53,831 nt of DNA from Chloroflexota bacterium (GTDB lineage: Bacteria; Chloroflexota; Anaerolineae; Anaerolineales; Villigracilaceae): contig JACRBJ010000089.1 in NCBI GenBank assembly GCA_016234555.1, positions 1 to 53,831 of the forward strand, written 5' to 3'. Both the position numbers and the translations under genes were made by a program. Position 1 is the first letter of the stretch; every line of letters starts with the position of its first letter. The notes below the pieces were generated by a model. The model searched no databases, was not told the origin of the DNA, and saw only the letters and a list, made by a program, of their open reading frames with translations. Positions 31,994 to 40,391 of the stretch are shown one piece after another.

Positions 31994-33076
31994 TCAAATA
32001 TTCGCCCAGACCTCAATTTTGATTGCTACTTTTTTAAACGCGCTCTGTGGATTGGGAGAGTTAGCCTCGTATTCCACCTGTAGAATGTTCGCTTGCGCTC
32101 TTATTTCTCTTGTCTCCAGTGTTACTGTCTCTCCTGGTTGAATTAATATCACCTGACCTTTTTGCCCCAATTCACTTCGCAGGTTTTCCCGTCTAAAACA
32201 AAAATCGCCTGCCAGTATTTTTGAGACCGTTTGAGCATCTCGCGCATCGAAAAGCCAAATCTCCAGGGCGGCTGCCTGTTTTGAGTTCATGTCCGACGCC
32301 TTTGCGGTCGTTATCCCACATTCGCCCACATAATGGGAGGATTTTTCAATTTCAAAAGACAGGTCAAAGAATTTATCGTCTGCCGTATAGGTAACCAGAT
32401 ACTCAGCAAGGGGTCTCCCGCTTTTCCCAGGTTCCGACTTTATTCCCTGATTGAGTTTTCTCAAGGCAACGTTTGATGCCTGATTTTTTGGAGATCGGAT
32501 TGTTTTGAAAGGGTTCAAAAGTTTATATGGCGCCAATATTCGGAAAAGTGGGATTGCCAGGAACAGTACAACCACTGCGATGGGCAGATAGATACAGAGA
32601 AGAAAGGACAGCGAAATGGGCTGATCATTTGTGTCTGGCTGTACTGGCATGGTCGGGTTTGCTTGAGAGACCCATTCGCCTCGCCAATCTCCCAAATCGC
32701 CCAACACCGGACCAGACAAAGTCCCGCCCCCGTTTCCATCGCATGTGGAGATGCCATTTTCCATGACACCCGTTCCGAAAATGCGTCCTTGTTCGATATC
32801 AAGAATAAAATGAACAGCCTGTCCATCAAAGTAAAAGGAAATTGGGTGAGACAAACCATTTTCTTCGACAAAATCCCCTTTAAAGCTGGTCCATGGATTG
32901 CTGCCAAATGCCACCTGTCCGGAAACAGCGAGGTTGGCGCTGGGACCCTGACGGACAAATACCTGAAGTTTTAGATTGCAAATCTTCGAATTGTCGGATA
33001 GGGATACCGTGCGAGTGCAAGACGTCAAAAGAAAAATACAAATGGTGAGCAGGAAAGTCCCAACTGATTTATTCAT
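31994..33076 (-). CDS. Lipoprotein with an internal membrane span, unknown
   Basis: 360 residues. The signal peptide has lipobox 'LLTSC' (Cys20). An extracytoplasmic region (about 21-150) is followed by a strong membrane span ('LSFLLCIYLPIAVVVLFLAIPLF', about 158-180). A C-terminal domain of about 170 residues ('VTYTADDKFFDLSFEIEKSSHYVGECGITTA') would then be cytoplasmic, similar in feel to proteins that carry a small beta-domain after a linker. I do not recognise the family. It is flanked by direct copies of the WYL 3' segment. Confidence 0.7.
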   Translation of the reverse strand: MNKSVGTFLLTICIFLLTSCTRTVSLSDNSKICNLKLQVFVRQGPSANLAVSGQVAFGSNPWTSFKGDFVEENGLSHPISFYFDGQAVHFILDIEQGRIFGTGVMENGISTCDGNGGGTLSGPVLGDLGDWRGEWVSQANPTMPVQPDTNDQPISLSFLLCIYLPIAVVVLFLAIPLFRILAPYKLLNPFKTIRSPKNQASNVALRKLNQGIKSEPGKSGRPLAEYLVTYTADDKFFDLSFEIEKSSHYVGECGITTAKASDMNSKQAAALEIWLFDARDAQTVSKILAGDFCFRRENLRSELGQKGQVILIQPGETVTLETREIRAQANILQVEYEANSPNPQSAFKKVAIKIEVWANI

Positions 33077-33082
33077 ATCCTC

Positions 33083-33898
33083 CTATTCCTTTCCAACCTC
33101 CACCGCTACTTCGATGATGCGGTCCAACCTGAATGTCCGCTCTGCGTTGCGGGTGTGACAGAAGGCTTGCAGGTAGATGTAGTCCGTCAGCCCGATGACT
33201 TCCTTGGGGGTGATCCAGCGTTCGGAGATTTCGCCGTTCTTGTCCATATATTTGATGAAGAGTCTGCGTCCGCTGTAGATGGCTTCGCTCAGTTCGGTCG
33301 GCAGGTACACGCCTTCCTGGGGCCAGGCGGGAGAGTTATAGATGCCGATGTAATCTTCGAGCGGCTTCCCGTTGGGCTTGAGCGCGTCCATCATGGCGAA
33401 GAAAAAATTCTTCAAGGTTAGCGCGTCCGACTGGGCGCGTGACGCTTGCGCCTTGGACGGGACGTTGAACGCCTCCGCCAGATAATTCAAGCTGTACGAG
33501 GGCAGGTCGAAGTAATCGCGAGCGAGGAGCAGGGTGTCGATCAGGTTGGGATATTCTGCCGTCCGCCCCAGTTTGCGGTATTCGTTATCGAGGAATTGCA
33601 GGTCGAACTTGGCATTGTGGCAGACGATGATCGTGTCCTTCAGCGCCGCTTCGAGTTGGTCGGTGACTTCGGCGAAGAGGGGAGCCGCCGCCAGCTTGGA
33701 TTCGTCCAACCCGTTGACGTGAGCCGCTGACGGGGAGAGCTCCCGCTCGGGGTTGATGAGCATGTCAAGGGTGGATTTGATCCGCTTCCCCTCGGTCACG
33801 ATGACGGCGATCTGGCAGATCCTATCCCCAAACCAGGTGGAAAGTCCGGTGGTTTCGACGTCCAAAAAGGCGAAGCGCGCGTTTGAAATATCAATCAT
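33083..33898 (-). CDS. DnaQ-type 3'-5' exonuclease fused to a WYL-like domain
   Basis: 271 residues. Residues 6-175 are a DEDDh exonuclease: Exo I 'FAFLDVETTGL' (Asp13, Glu15), Exo II 'IIVCHNAKFDLQFL' and the later 'RAQSDALTL' with the final Asp. Residues about 205-271 match a WYL domain: 'AIYSGRRLFIKYMDKNGEISERWITPKEVIG' and the conserved ending 'ERTFRLDRIIEV'. WYL domains bind nucleic acid or nucleotides and control DNA-repair or defence genes. The 3' end of this gene is the source, or a relative, of the repeated segments at 27308, 30924 and 31902. Confidence 0.85.
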   Translation of the reverse strand: MIDISNARFAFLDVETTGLSTWFGDRICQIAVIVTEGKRIKSTLDMLINPERELSPSAAHVNGLDESKLAAAPLFAEVTDQLEAALKDTIIVCHNAKFDLQFLDNEYRKLGRTAEYPNLIDTLLLARDYFDLPSYSLNYLAEAFNVPSKAQASRAQSDALTLKNFFFAMMDALKPNGKPLEDYIGIYNSPAWPQEGVYLPTELSEAIYSGRRLFIKYMDKNGEISERWITPKEVIGLTDYIYLQAFCHTRNAERTFRLDRIIEVAVEVGKE

Positions 33899-33925
33899 GC
33901 CGCCTATCTTACCATGCCGAAGCCG

Positions 33926-33986
33926 TTCACCGCGAAGGGGCGAAGAGCACGAAGCTTAATGATTTTTTGCGTCTTTCGCGGCGCAA
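33926..33986. repeat. Dispersed palindrome between exonuclease and PPK2 genes
   Basis: CCGCGAAG (33930-33937) and CTTTCGCGG (33973-33981) are inverted, with GAGCACGAAG and a T-run between them. It resembles the 'accgcgaagacgcgaag...cttcgcgg' palindromes scattered in many genomes and may end the PPK2 transcript. Confidence 0.5.
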
Positions 33987-33992
33987 AGGGTT

Positions 33993-34844
33993 TCAATACA
34001 CTTCCGGCACGAAGGTCTGGTCGGTGATGGGCGGGCGGATGTAGCCTGTGTCATCCTGACGCCGTGGGAGCTTCATCGGCTCGGGAGTCAGGTCATCGTA
34101 GGGGATCAGGCTAAGCAGGTGGGTGATGCAATTCAGGCGGGCGCGCTTTTTATCGTCAGAGTGGACGATGTACCACGGGCACTGTTTGGTGTCGGTGTAG
34201 CGGAGCATGTCGTCCTTGGCGCGGGAATATTCCACCCAGCGCGAGCGGGATTGCAGGTCCATCGGGCTGAGCTTCCAGCGTTTGGTGGGGTCGTCGATCC
34301 GCGCCTGAAAGCGGCGTTCCTGTTCCTCGTCGCTGACCGAGAACCAATACTTGACCAGGGTGATGCCCGAGCGCACCAGCATCCGCTCGAACTCGGGACA
34401 GGAGCGCATGAACTCGCCGTACTCCTCGTCGGTGCAGAATCCCATCACGTGTTCGACACCCGCGCGGTTGTACCAGGAACGGTCGAAGAGCACCATTTCG
34501 CCCGCGGCGGGCAGGTGCGCCACATAACGTTGGAAATACCATTGGGTCTTTTCACGGTCGGTAGGTGCGGGCAGCGCCGCCACGCGGCAGATGCGCGGGT
34601 TCAGGCATTCGGTGATGCGCTTGATCGCGCCGCCCTTTCCAGCCGCATCCCTGCCCTCGAAGATGACCACCACCCGCAGTCCTTTGGCTTTTATCCACTC
34701 CTGTAGTTTTACCAGTTCCAGTTGGAGCTTTTGCAGATGCTTCAAGTATTCCTTGTTCCCCAGCTTTTCCCCCTTCTCCTTCGGCTGGGACTCGTTCTCC
34801 GCTGACTCCTGCTTTGCTTTATCCTTTTTCTTCTTTTTTGACAT
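33993..34844 (-). CDS. ppk2: Polyphosphate kinase 2 (PPK2 family)
   Basis: 283 residues. After a lysine-rich N-terminus of about 30 residues comes the single PPK2 domain: Walker A 'IFEGRDAAGKGGAIKRI', 'RVAALPAPTDREKTQWYFQRY', Walker B 'VLFDRSWYNRAGVEHVMGF' and 'KYWFSVSDEEQERRFQARIDDP' (each under the family's pattern). It uses inorganic polyphosphate to phosphorylate nucleotides, or the reverse; class I single-domain length. A perfect consensus promoter lies upstream, so expression may be strong. Confidence 0.95.
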   Translation of the reverse strand: MSKKKKKDKAKQESAENESQPKEKGEKLGNKEYLKHLQKLQLELVKLQEWIKAKGLRVVVIFEGRDAAGKGGAIKRITECLNPRICRVAALPAPTDREKTQWYFQRYVAHLPAAGEMVLFDRSWYNRAGVEHVMGFCTDEEYGEFMRSCPEFERMLVRSGITLVKYWFSVSDEEQERRFQARIDDPTKRWKLSPMDLQSRSRWVEYSRAKDDMLRYTDTKQCPWYIVHSDDKKRARLNCITHLLSLIPYDDLTPEPMKLPRRQDDTGYIRPPITDQTFVPEVY

Positions 34845-34884
34845 GGCTGGCTCCCGAAAATGAAGATGAGCAAATCTAAAATCA

Positions 34885-34913
34885 TTATAGGGATTGGAGT
34901 AGTGGTTGTCAAA
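34885..34913 (-). promoter_or_regulatory. Consensus sigma70 promoter of ppk2
   Basis: On the minus strand TTGACA (34913-34908), exactly 17 nt, then TATAAT (34890-34885), both perfect. Transcription would start about 33 nt before the ppk2 ATG. Confidence 0.75.
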
Positions 34914-34922
34914 TCATGCGAA

Positions 34923-35054
34923 ATGTCATTGCGAGGAGGGCGCTCCCCCCGACGAAGCAATCCCCTGTCATTAGGAGATTGCTTCGGGCTGGGTTTCGAT
35001 ACGCCGCAAAGAACAAGAGCGCGGCTACTCAACTACCAGCCCTCGCAATGACAT
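34923..35054. repeat. Nested dispersed palindromes (MITE/REP-like)
   Basis: The outer ends ATGTCATTGCGAGG (34923-34936) and CCTCGCAATGACAT (35041-35054) are perfectly inverted. Inside, CGAAGCAATC (34953-34962) pairs with GATTGCTTCG (34977-34986). The remaining centre ('gggtttcgatacgcc...gctactcaacta') looks like a second dispersed repeat placed in the first. It codes for nothing evident and lies between the divergent ppk2 and ABC-F promoters. Confidence 0.75.
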
Positions 35055-35100
35055 GAACATCAACTTGTAGTATATTTCCCCCCTCAAAGGAACAGACTTC

Positions 35101-36912
35101 ATGGCATTGGTCGGCTTACAGGATGTGAGCCTCGGCTTTGGGGGACCGAGGCTTTTCGATGGCATCAACCTCCAGATCGAGCAGGGCGAGCGGGTGGGAC
35201 TGCTTGGTCGCAACGGCGCGGGCAAATCCACTTTGCTCAAACTGGTCAACGGGGATTTTTCTCCGCACGGCGGGAGCGTTTCGCGTCAGCAGAATTTGCG
35301 TTCGGCTTATCTTCCGCAGGAAGTCCCCGTCGATGTGACGGGCAGGGTGTTCGACATCGTTGCGGGTGGATTGGATTTGCCGCCTGTCCATGACGAGCAT
35401 CACTGGAAAGGGCAGTTGCAAGTGGAGCAGGTCATCTCACGCATGGTGCTGGACGCGGATGCCCGATTCGAGACTTTGTCTGCGGGGATGAAGCGCCGCG
35501 TGATGCTCGCCCGTGGGCTGGTCCGCGACCCTGAGCTTTTGCTGCTCGACGAACCCACCAACCACCTCGACATCGCCTCCATCGACTGGCTCGAAGGCTT
35601 TCTCAAACGTTGGGGCGGCACGCTGTTGTTTGTCACGCATGACCGCGTCTTTCTGCAAAAACTCACCACCCGCATCATCGAACTGGATCGCGGTCAACTC
35701 TTCGATTGGAATTGCAGCTACACCACCTTCCTTGAACGGCGCGAAGCCATGCTCAGCGCCGAAGCCGAACAGAACGTCCTCTTCGACAAAAAGCTGGCGC
35801 AGGAGGAAGCCTGGATCCGCAGGGGCATCGAGGCGCGACGCACCCGCAACGAGGGACGAGTCCGCGCGCTCAAACGCCTGCGCGAACAACGGCAGGAACG
35901 GCGCGAACGACCTGGCAAAGTCAAGATGCAGATTCAAGCCGAGAAACGTTCGGGCAAGCTGGTCATCGAAGCGGAGAACGTCAGCTACGCGTTTGGTGAC
36001 AAGCCCATCGTCAGCGACTTCACCACGACGATTCAACGCGGCGACAAGGTCGGCATTATCGGTCCCAATGGTTCTGGCAAGACGACCCTGTTGCGCCTGC
36101 TGGTTGGCGAGTTGACTCCACAAAGCGGCACGGTGGAATACGGCACGAACTTGCAGATTTCGTATTTCGACCAACTGCGCGCCCAACTCGACGAAAGCAA
36201 GTCCGTGCTGGATAACGTTGGGCAGGGACGGGACAGCGTCACCATCAACGGTAAGGCGCGCAATCTGAACGCCTACCTCGAAGATTTTCTCTTCACCAAA
36301 GACCGCATCAATGCACCCATCACCGCGCTCTCCGGCGGGGAACGCAACCGTCTGATGCTGGCGCGTCTGCTTGCCCAGCCTGCCAACCTGCTCGTGCTCG
36401 ATGAACCCACCAACGACCTCGATGTGGAAACGTTGGAAATCCTCGAAGACCTTTTGCTCGATTACGACGGCACGCTGTTGATGGTCAGTCACGACCGCGC
36501 CTTCCTGAACAACATCGTCACCAGCACGATGGCGCTCGACGGCAGCGGACGGGTGACCGAAACTGTCGGCGGCTACGATGATTGGCAGAAGCAAAATGAA
36601 TCGTCAGCGAAGCCAGAGTCCAAGCCGCGGATACCAACTGTCAGCGAGGCGAAGAACGAATCCCCGGCGAAGAAATTAAGTTACAAGGAGCAGCGCGTCC
36701 TCGAATCCCAAAAGAAGGAATTGGCGGAACTCACCCAGCGCATCGAAAAGCTCGAAGCAGATATCCATTCATTGACGGTGGAAATGGCAGCCCCGTCGTT
36801 CTATCAGCAGGACAGCGCCGAGATCGCGCGTGCCGCAAATCAATTGAAGGAAATGCAGGATGAATTGACGCAGGCGTATCACAGGTGGGAAGAGTTGGAA
36901 AATAAATTGTAG
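35101..36912 (+). CDS. uup: ABC-F ATPase (Uup-like)
   Basis: 603 residues with two ATP-binding cassettes and no membrane span. Cassette 1: Walker A 'GLLGRNGAGKSTLL', signature 'LSAGMKRRVMLARGL', Walker B 'LLLLDEPTNHLD'. The linker is basic ('RREARRTRNEGRVRALKRL'-like). Cassette 2: 'GIIGPNGSGKTTLL', 'LSGGERNRLMLARLL', 'LLVLDEPTNDLD'. A coiled coil at about 530-603 resembles the Uup C-terminal domain. ABC-F proteins act on ribosomes or, for Uup, on branched DNA. The stop codon lies in a GTAGGGGC palindrome. Confidence 0.9.
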   Translation: MALVGLQDVSLGFGGPRLFDGINLQIEQGERVGLLGRNGAGKSTLLKLVNGDFSPHGGSVSRQQNLRSAYLPQEVPVDVTGRVFDIVAGGLDLPPVHDEHHWKGQLQVEQVISRMVLDADARFETLSAGMKRRVMLARGLVRDPELLLLDEPTNHLDIASIDWLEGFLKRWGGTLLFVTHDRVFLQKLTTRIIELDRGQLFDWNCSYTTFLERREAMLSAEAEQNVLFDKKLAQEEAWIRRGIEARRTRNEGRVRALKRLREQRQERRERPGKVKMQIQAEKRSGKLVIEAENVSYAFGDKPIVSDFTTTIQRGDKVGIIGPNGSGKTTLLRLLVGELTPQSGTVEYGTNLQISYFDQLRAQLDESKSVLDNVGQGRDSVTINGKARNLNAYLEDFLFTKDRINAPITALSGGERNRLMLARLLAQPANLLVLDEPTNDLDVETLEILEDLLLDYDGTLLMVSHDRAFLNNIVTSTMALDGSGRVTETVGGYDDWQKQNESSAKPESKPRIPTVSEAKNESPAKKLSYKEQRVLESQKKELAELTQRIEKLEADIHSLTVEMAAPSFYQQDSAEIARAANQLKEMQDELTQAYHRWEELENKL

Positions 36913-36939
36913 GGGCACAGCATGCTGGCCCCTACAATT
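36907..36939. repeat. Dispersed palindrome between convergent genes
   Basis: TTGTAGGGGC pairs with GCCCCTACAA around a short CAGCATGCTG centre that is itself palindromic. It contains the ABC-F stop codon and separates it from livF, so it probably acts as terminator for both. Confidence 0.6.
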
Positions 36940-36960
36940 GGCGGTTTCTCTAAAGCAAAT

Positions 36961-37689
36961 CTACTTCGCAATCCCCAAATAACTTTCCATCACGCGCTTG
37001 TCGTGGAGCAGGTCCTGTCCCGTGCCTTCCATTTGGATGTTGCCGGTCTTCAGCACGTAGGCTCGGTTGCAGACGTCCAACGCAATCGAAGCGTTCTGTT
37101 CCACCAGCAGGATGGTCAGTCCGAGTTCCTTGTTCAAGCGGACGATGGTTTCAAACATCAGGTTGATCACGATCGGCGCTAGACCCAGCGATGGCTCGTC
37201 GAGCATCAGCATTTTTGGCTTGGACATGAGTGCGCGTCCCACCGCCAGCATTTGCTGTTCGCCGCCGGAGAGAGTTCCGCCGCGCTGGTTGATGCGTTCC
37301 TTGAGCCGTGGGAAGAGTGTGAAAACCTCATCCATTGTCGCTTCGATCTCGTGACGATCGTTGCGGGTGTAGGCTCCAGCCATCAGGTTTTCGCGCACCG
37401 AGAGCGGGGAGAAAATCCGCCGTCCTTCAGGGGAAAGGGTGATGCCGTCCTTGATGACCTCGTGCGATTCCTTCTTGAGCGGCTGTCCATTGAACATGAT
37501 TTTCCCGGAGGTGAAAGACTTGACCGCCACGATGGTCTTCATCAGGGTGGATTTTCCCGCTCCATTCGCACCGATCACTGAGACGATCTCGCCCTTGTTC
37601 ACGTGCAGGCTGACCTGGTTGAGAGCGCAGATACCACCGTAATAAACGGACAGGTCTTGAATATCGAGGAGGGGAGTATTATCAGTCAT
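36961..37689 (-). CDS. livF: Branched-chain amino-acid ABC transporter ATPase LivF
   Basis: 242 residues from the ATG at 37689, which has GGGAG about 9 nt upstream and overlaps the livG end by 8 nt; the longer frame to 37722 is not the family start. Walker A 'VIGANGAGKSTLMKTI', signature 'LSGGEQQMLAVGRAL', Walker B 'MLMLDEPSLGLAP', ending 'ESYLG'. It powers uptake with LivG. It is the last gene of the livK-H-M-G-F operon. Confidence 0.95.
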   Translation of the reverse strand: MTDNTPLLDIQDLSVYYGGICALNQVSLHVNKGEIVSVIGANGAGKSTLMKTIVAVKSFTSGKIMFNGQPLKKESHEVIKDGITLSPEGRRIFSPLSVRENLMAGAYTRNDRHEIEATMDEVFTLFPRLKERINQRGGTLSGGEQQMLAVGRALMSKPKMLMLDEPSLGLAPIVINLMFETIVRLNKELGLTILLVEQNASIALDVCNRAYVLKTGNIQMEGTGQDLLHDKRVMESYLGIAK

Positions 37690-38464
37690 TTTTGGGTTCT
37701 CCCAGATAAGCGCGGACCACATCGGGATTGTTCTGGATTTCGGTCGGGGTACCCACCGCCAATAGTGAGCCGAGGTTCAGCACGTAGATTCGGGAATCGC
37801 GGCACAGGTCCATGACCACGTTCATGTGATGCTCGATCATGATCATCGTGTAGTGCATGGTGGTGTGAATCTCTCGGATGAGATTGATCAGGTCGTTGCA
37901 CTCGTCATCGTTCATGCCTGCCGCAGGCTCATCGAGCAGAAGCAGTTCGGGATTGGTCGCCATGGCGCGAGCCATTTCCAGCCGACGCTGCAAGCCATAA
38001 GGCAGGCTCGAAGCGCGGGCGTGGGAATGCTCCTTCAAATTGACCATTTCCAACAGCTCCATCGCCTTCCTGCGGGTGTCGATCTCGATCCGTCGCGCGC
38101 GCGGGGTGCGGACGAAGGCTTCGGCAAGCGAATAATGCGGGATGCTGTGGAAACCCAGTTCCACATTTTCGTAAGCGGTCATTTGCGGGAACAGACGGAT
38201 GTTCTGGAAGGTGCGGCTGATTCCCAACTGACAGATGCGGTCAGGGGACAGTCCGAGGATGCTTTTGCCTTTGAATTGGATTGACCCGGCAGTGGGTTTG
38301 ATGGCGTTGGTGATCAGGTTGAAAATGGTAGTCTTGCCCGCGCCATTGGGTCCGATCAAGCCAACGAATTCACCCGGCTCCAGCTGGATGGAGACATTGT
38401 TGACAGCCCGTACGCCGCCGAAGTCTACTGTGAGATCTTTTACGTTGAGGATTTCTGTGCTCAT
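37682..38464 (-). CDS. livG: Branched-chain amino-acid ABC transporter ATPase LivG
   Basis: 260 residues from the ATG at 38464; upstream in-frame ATGs lie within livM. Walker A 'LIGPNGAGKTTIFNLI', the LivG-specific 'GISRTFQNIRLFPQMTAYENV', 'PYGLQRRLEMARAMATNPELLLLDEPAAGMN' (signature and Walker B) and the ending 'VVRAYLGEP'. It pairs with LivF on the cytoplasmic side of the LivHM channel. It is 5 nt downstream of the livM stop. Confidence 0.95.
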   Translation of the reverse strand: MSTEILNVKDLTVDFGGVRAVNNVSIQLEPGEFVGLIGPNGAGKTTIFNLITNAIKPTAGSIQFKGKSILGLSPDRICQLGISRTFQNIRLFPQMTAYENVELGFHSIPHYSLAEAFVRTPRARRIEIDTRRKAMELLEMVNLKEHSHARASSLPYGLQRRLEMARAMATNPELLLLDEPAAGMNDDECNDLINLIREIHTTMHYTMIMIEHHMNVVMDLCRDSRIYVLNLGSLLAVGTPTEIQNNPDVVRAYLGEPKND

Positions 38465-38469
38465 GGCGG

Positions 38470-39426
38470 CTATCCTTCCTGCGGGGTCTGCCCGCGGCGG
38501 AAGAGCTTGTTCCACCAGACGCGCACGAATGCAAAGTTCATTTCCACATAGCCAAGCAAACCCTGCGGACGGAAGATCATCACGATCACGAACAGGAAGC
38601 CGTAGATGATCAAACGCCATTCAGCGAAGGTGCGCAACAGTTCGGGGAACAGCACCAGGATGAAGCCGGTGATGATGGGACCGATCAGCGATTGAATGCC
38701 GCCGAAGACCACCGCCGCCAGCAGGTCGGACGATTTCGTGATGGTGAAGAAGGACGGGGTGAGATAAGCGAAATAGAACGCCATCAGTCCGCCTGCCACA
38801 CCGGCGTAAAAGGCGCTGATAAACAGGGCGGTCATCTTGGTCTTGAGCAGGTTCACGCCCATCATCTGCGCCGCCACTTCATCCTGGCTGACTGCGATGC
38901 AGTTCTTGCCGTACTGCGAGGTGACAAACATGTGGGCAAAGAAAATCGCCAGGATGACTGCGATCACCACCACAAGAAGGTTTGTGGGGTTGGGAAGGTT
39001 CATGTAACCAAATACGCCGCCGAGTTTGACCAGCAACGGTCCCAGCGGTTTAAAGAACATCCCAATGCCGCTCTCGGCAGTATTGATGCTTTCACCCAGA
39101 CTCCTGGTGTTGTTCAACAACAGGCGGGTTGCTTCGGAAAATCCCAGCGTGGCGACGGCAAAATAGTCGCCGCGCAACTCGCTACGGAAGGCGGGGTAGC
39201 CGATGATGAAACTGGTCAAACCGGCGAATGTCCCCCCGATCAGGATTGCAATCGGGAAGGGGACGCCAAGTTCCTTGACGAAAATGGCGCTCATGTAACC
39301 GCCCATCGCCATGAACCCCGCATGGCCGATGGTGAACAAACCCGTATAACCGGTGAGAATTGACACGCCCAACGCGGCAATGATATTTATGCCGCCGAGG
39401 ATGATGATTGTGTTGATGTATCCCAT
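38470..39426 (-). CDS. livM: Branched-chain amino-acid ABC transporter permease LivM
   Basis: 318 residues with about eight to ten membrane spans. The family block 'LGVSILTGYTGLFTIGHAGFMAMGGY' is near the N-terminus and 'GVNLLKTKMTALFISAFYAGVAGGLMAFY' in the coupling region. It forms the membrane channel with LivH, whose gene ends 13 nt upstream. Confidence 0.95.
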   Translation of the reverse strand: MGYINTIIILGGINIIAALGVSILTGYTGLFTIGHAGFMAMGGYMSAIFVKELGVPFPIAILIGGTFAGLTSFIIGYPAFRSELRGDYFAVATLGFSEATRLLLNNTRSLGESINTAESGIGMFFKPLGPLLVKLGGVFGYMNLPNPTNLLVVVIAVILAIFFAHMFVTSQYGKNCIAVSQDEVAAQMMGVNLLKTKMTALFISAFYAGVAGGLMAFYFAYLTPSFFTITKSSDLLAAVVFGGIQSLIGPIITGFILVLFPELLRTFAEWRLIIYGFLFVIVMIFRPQGLLGYVEMNFAFVRVWWNKLFRRGQTPQEG

Positions 39427-39439
39427 ATTTCACCGTCCT

Positions 39440-40315
39440 CTATAGTTTTTCACCACTGCTCTTGCCCATCAACCCGTTGGGGAAGAACAGCAGGATGATG
39501 ATCAGGAACATAAAGGAGAACAGGTCGCGATATGTGGAGGAGATGTAGCCCGAAACCATGGTTTCGAGGATGCCCAGGATCATGCTCCCTAAAATCGCGG
39601 CTGGCAGGCTTCCCAGCCCGCCCACGATGCTGGCAATCATCGCCTTGATGGTGACGATGCCCATCATCGGATAGACGGCATACTTGATGCCGTAGAAGAC
39701 GCCTGCCACCGAGGAAAGCACGCCGGTGGCGGCAAAGACAACGATGGCGACGCCATTATTATTGATGCCCATCAGTGAGGCGGTCAGGATGTCGATGCTG
39801 CTCGCGCGGACACCGAGGCCCCATTTAGTGCGGTACAGGAATGCCCACAACAACGCCAGGACGAGAAAGGAGATTCCACCCGCCATCAGATCCATCCGCC
39901 CAATGGAAACTCCGCGGATGAAGATGGGCTGCAGCGTCTCGACCGGGAACTTGCGGAAGACACCACCGAAGATCAGGTTGAGGATGTTGACGGTCGCCAG
40001 GTTCACGCCCATGGCGGAGATCATCATAAAGAGGCGGGGCGCCTTGCGGGCGCGCAGGGGGCTGTATGCCAGTTTCTCGGTGGCCACCGAAAGAATGATG
40101 GTGAGAATAATTGAAATAATCGCGGCAAGCCAGAAAGGCATGAAAAATGAACTGATGGCGGTAAACGCCATGAACGCGCCAAATGCCATTAGTCCGTCGA
40201 ATGCCCAGTTGGTGAAGTTGTATACACTGTACACCAGCGCATATCCCACCGCCAGCAGGGAATAGATCGCACCAATCGATATGCCACTCACCAGTTGTTG
40301 GATGAACAATTCCAT
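39440..40315 (-). CDS. livH: Branched-chain amino-acid ABC transporter permease LivH
   Basis: 291 residues, about eight spans. Family wording: 'QLVSGISIGAIYSLLAVGYALVYSVYNFTNWAFDG' at the start, 'VRASSIDILTASLMGIN' in the coupling loop and 'GIVTIKAMIASIVGGLGSLPAAILGSM'. It lies between livK (76 nt) and livM (13 nt). Confidence 0.95.
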   Translation of the reverse strand: MELFIQQLVSGISIGAIYSLLAVGYALVYSVYNFTNWAFDGLMAFGAFMAFTAISSFFMPFWLAAIISIILTIILSVATEKLAYSPLRARKAPRLFMMISAMGVNLATVNILNLIFGGVFRKFPVETLQPIFIRGVSIGRMDLMAGGISFLVLALLWAFLYRTKWGLGVRASSIDILTASLMGINNNGVAIVVFAATGVLSSVAGVFYGIKYAVYPMMGIVTIKAMIASIVGGLGSLPAAILGSMILGILETMVSGYISSTYRDLFSFMFLIIILLFFPNGLMGKSSGEKL

Positions 40316-40334
40316 AATGTGCTTCCCTTTCCAA

Positions 40335-40373
40335 AATCAAAGGGGGGTGTTTGCGGGCTGCAAACACCCCCGG
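40335..40373 (-). promoter_or_regulatory. Hairpin between livK and livH
   Basis: On the minus strand GGGGGTGTTTGC pairs with GCAAACACCCCC around AGCCC in the 76-nt gap. Such a hairpin after the binding-protein gene commonly stabilises its mRNA or partly stops transcription so that livK is made in excess. Confidence 0.6.
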
Positions 40374-40391
40374 TGAAGTAGTCGCTGCGAC

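Noticed and set aside
35437..36594. Minus-strand open frame (385 residues) opposite the ABC-F gene
   Set aside because: Shadow frame. The plus strand carries two complete ATP-binding cassettes.
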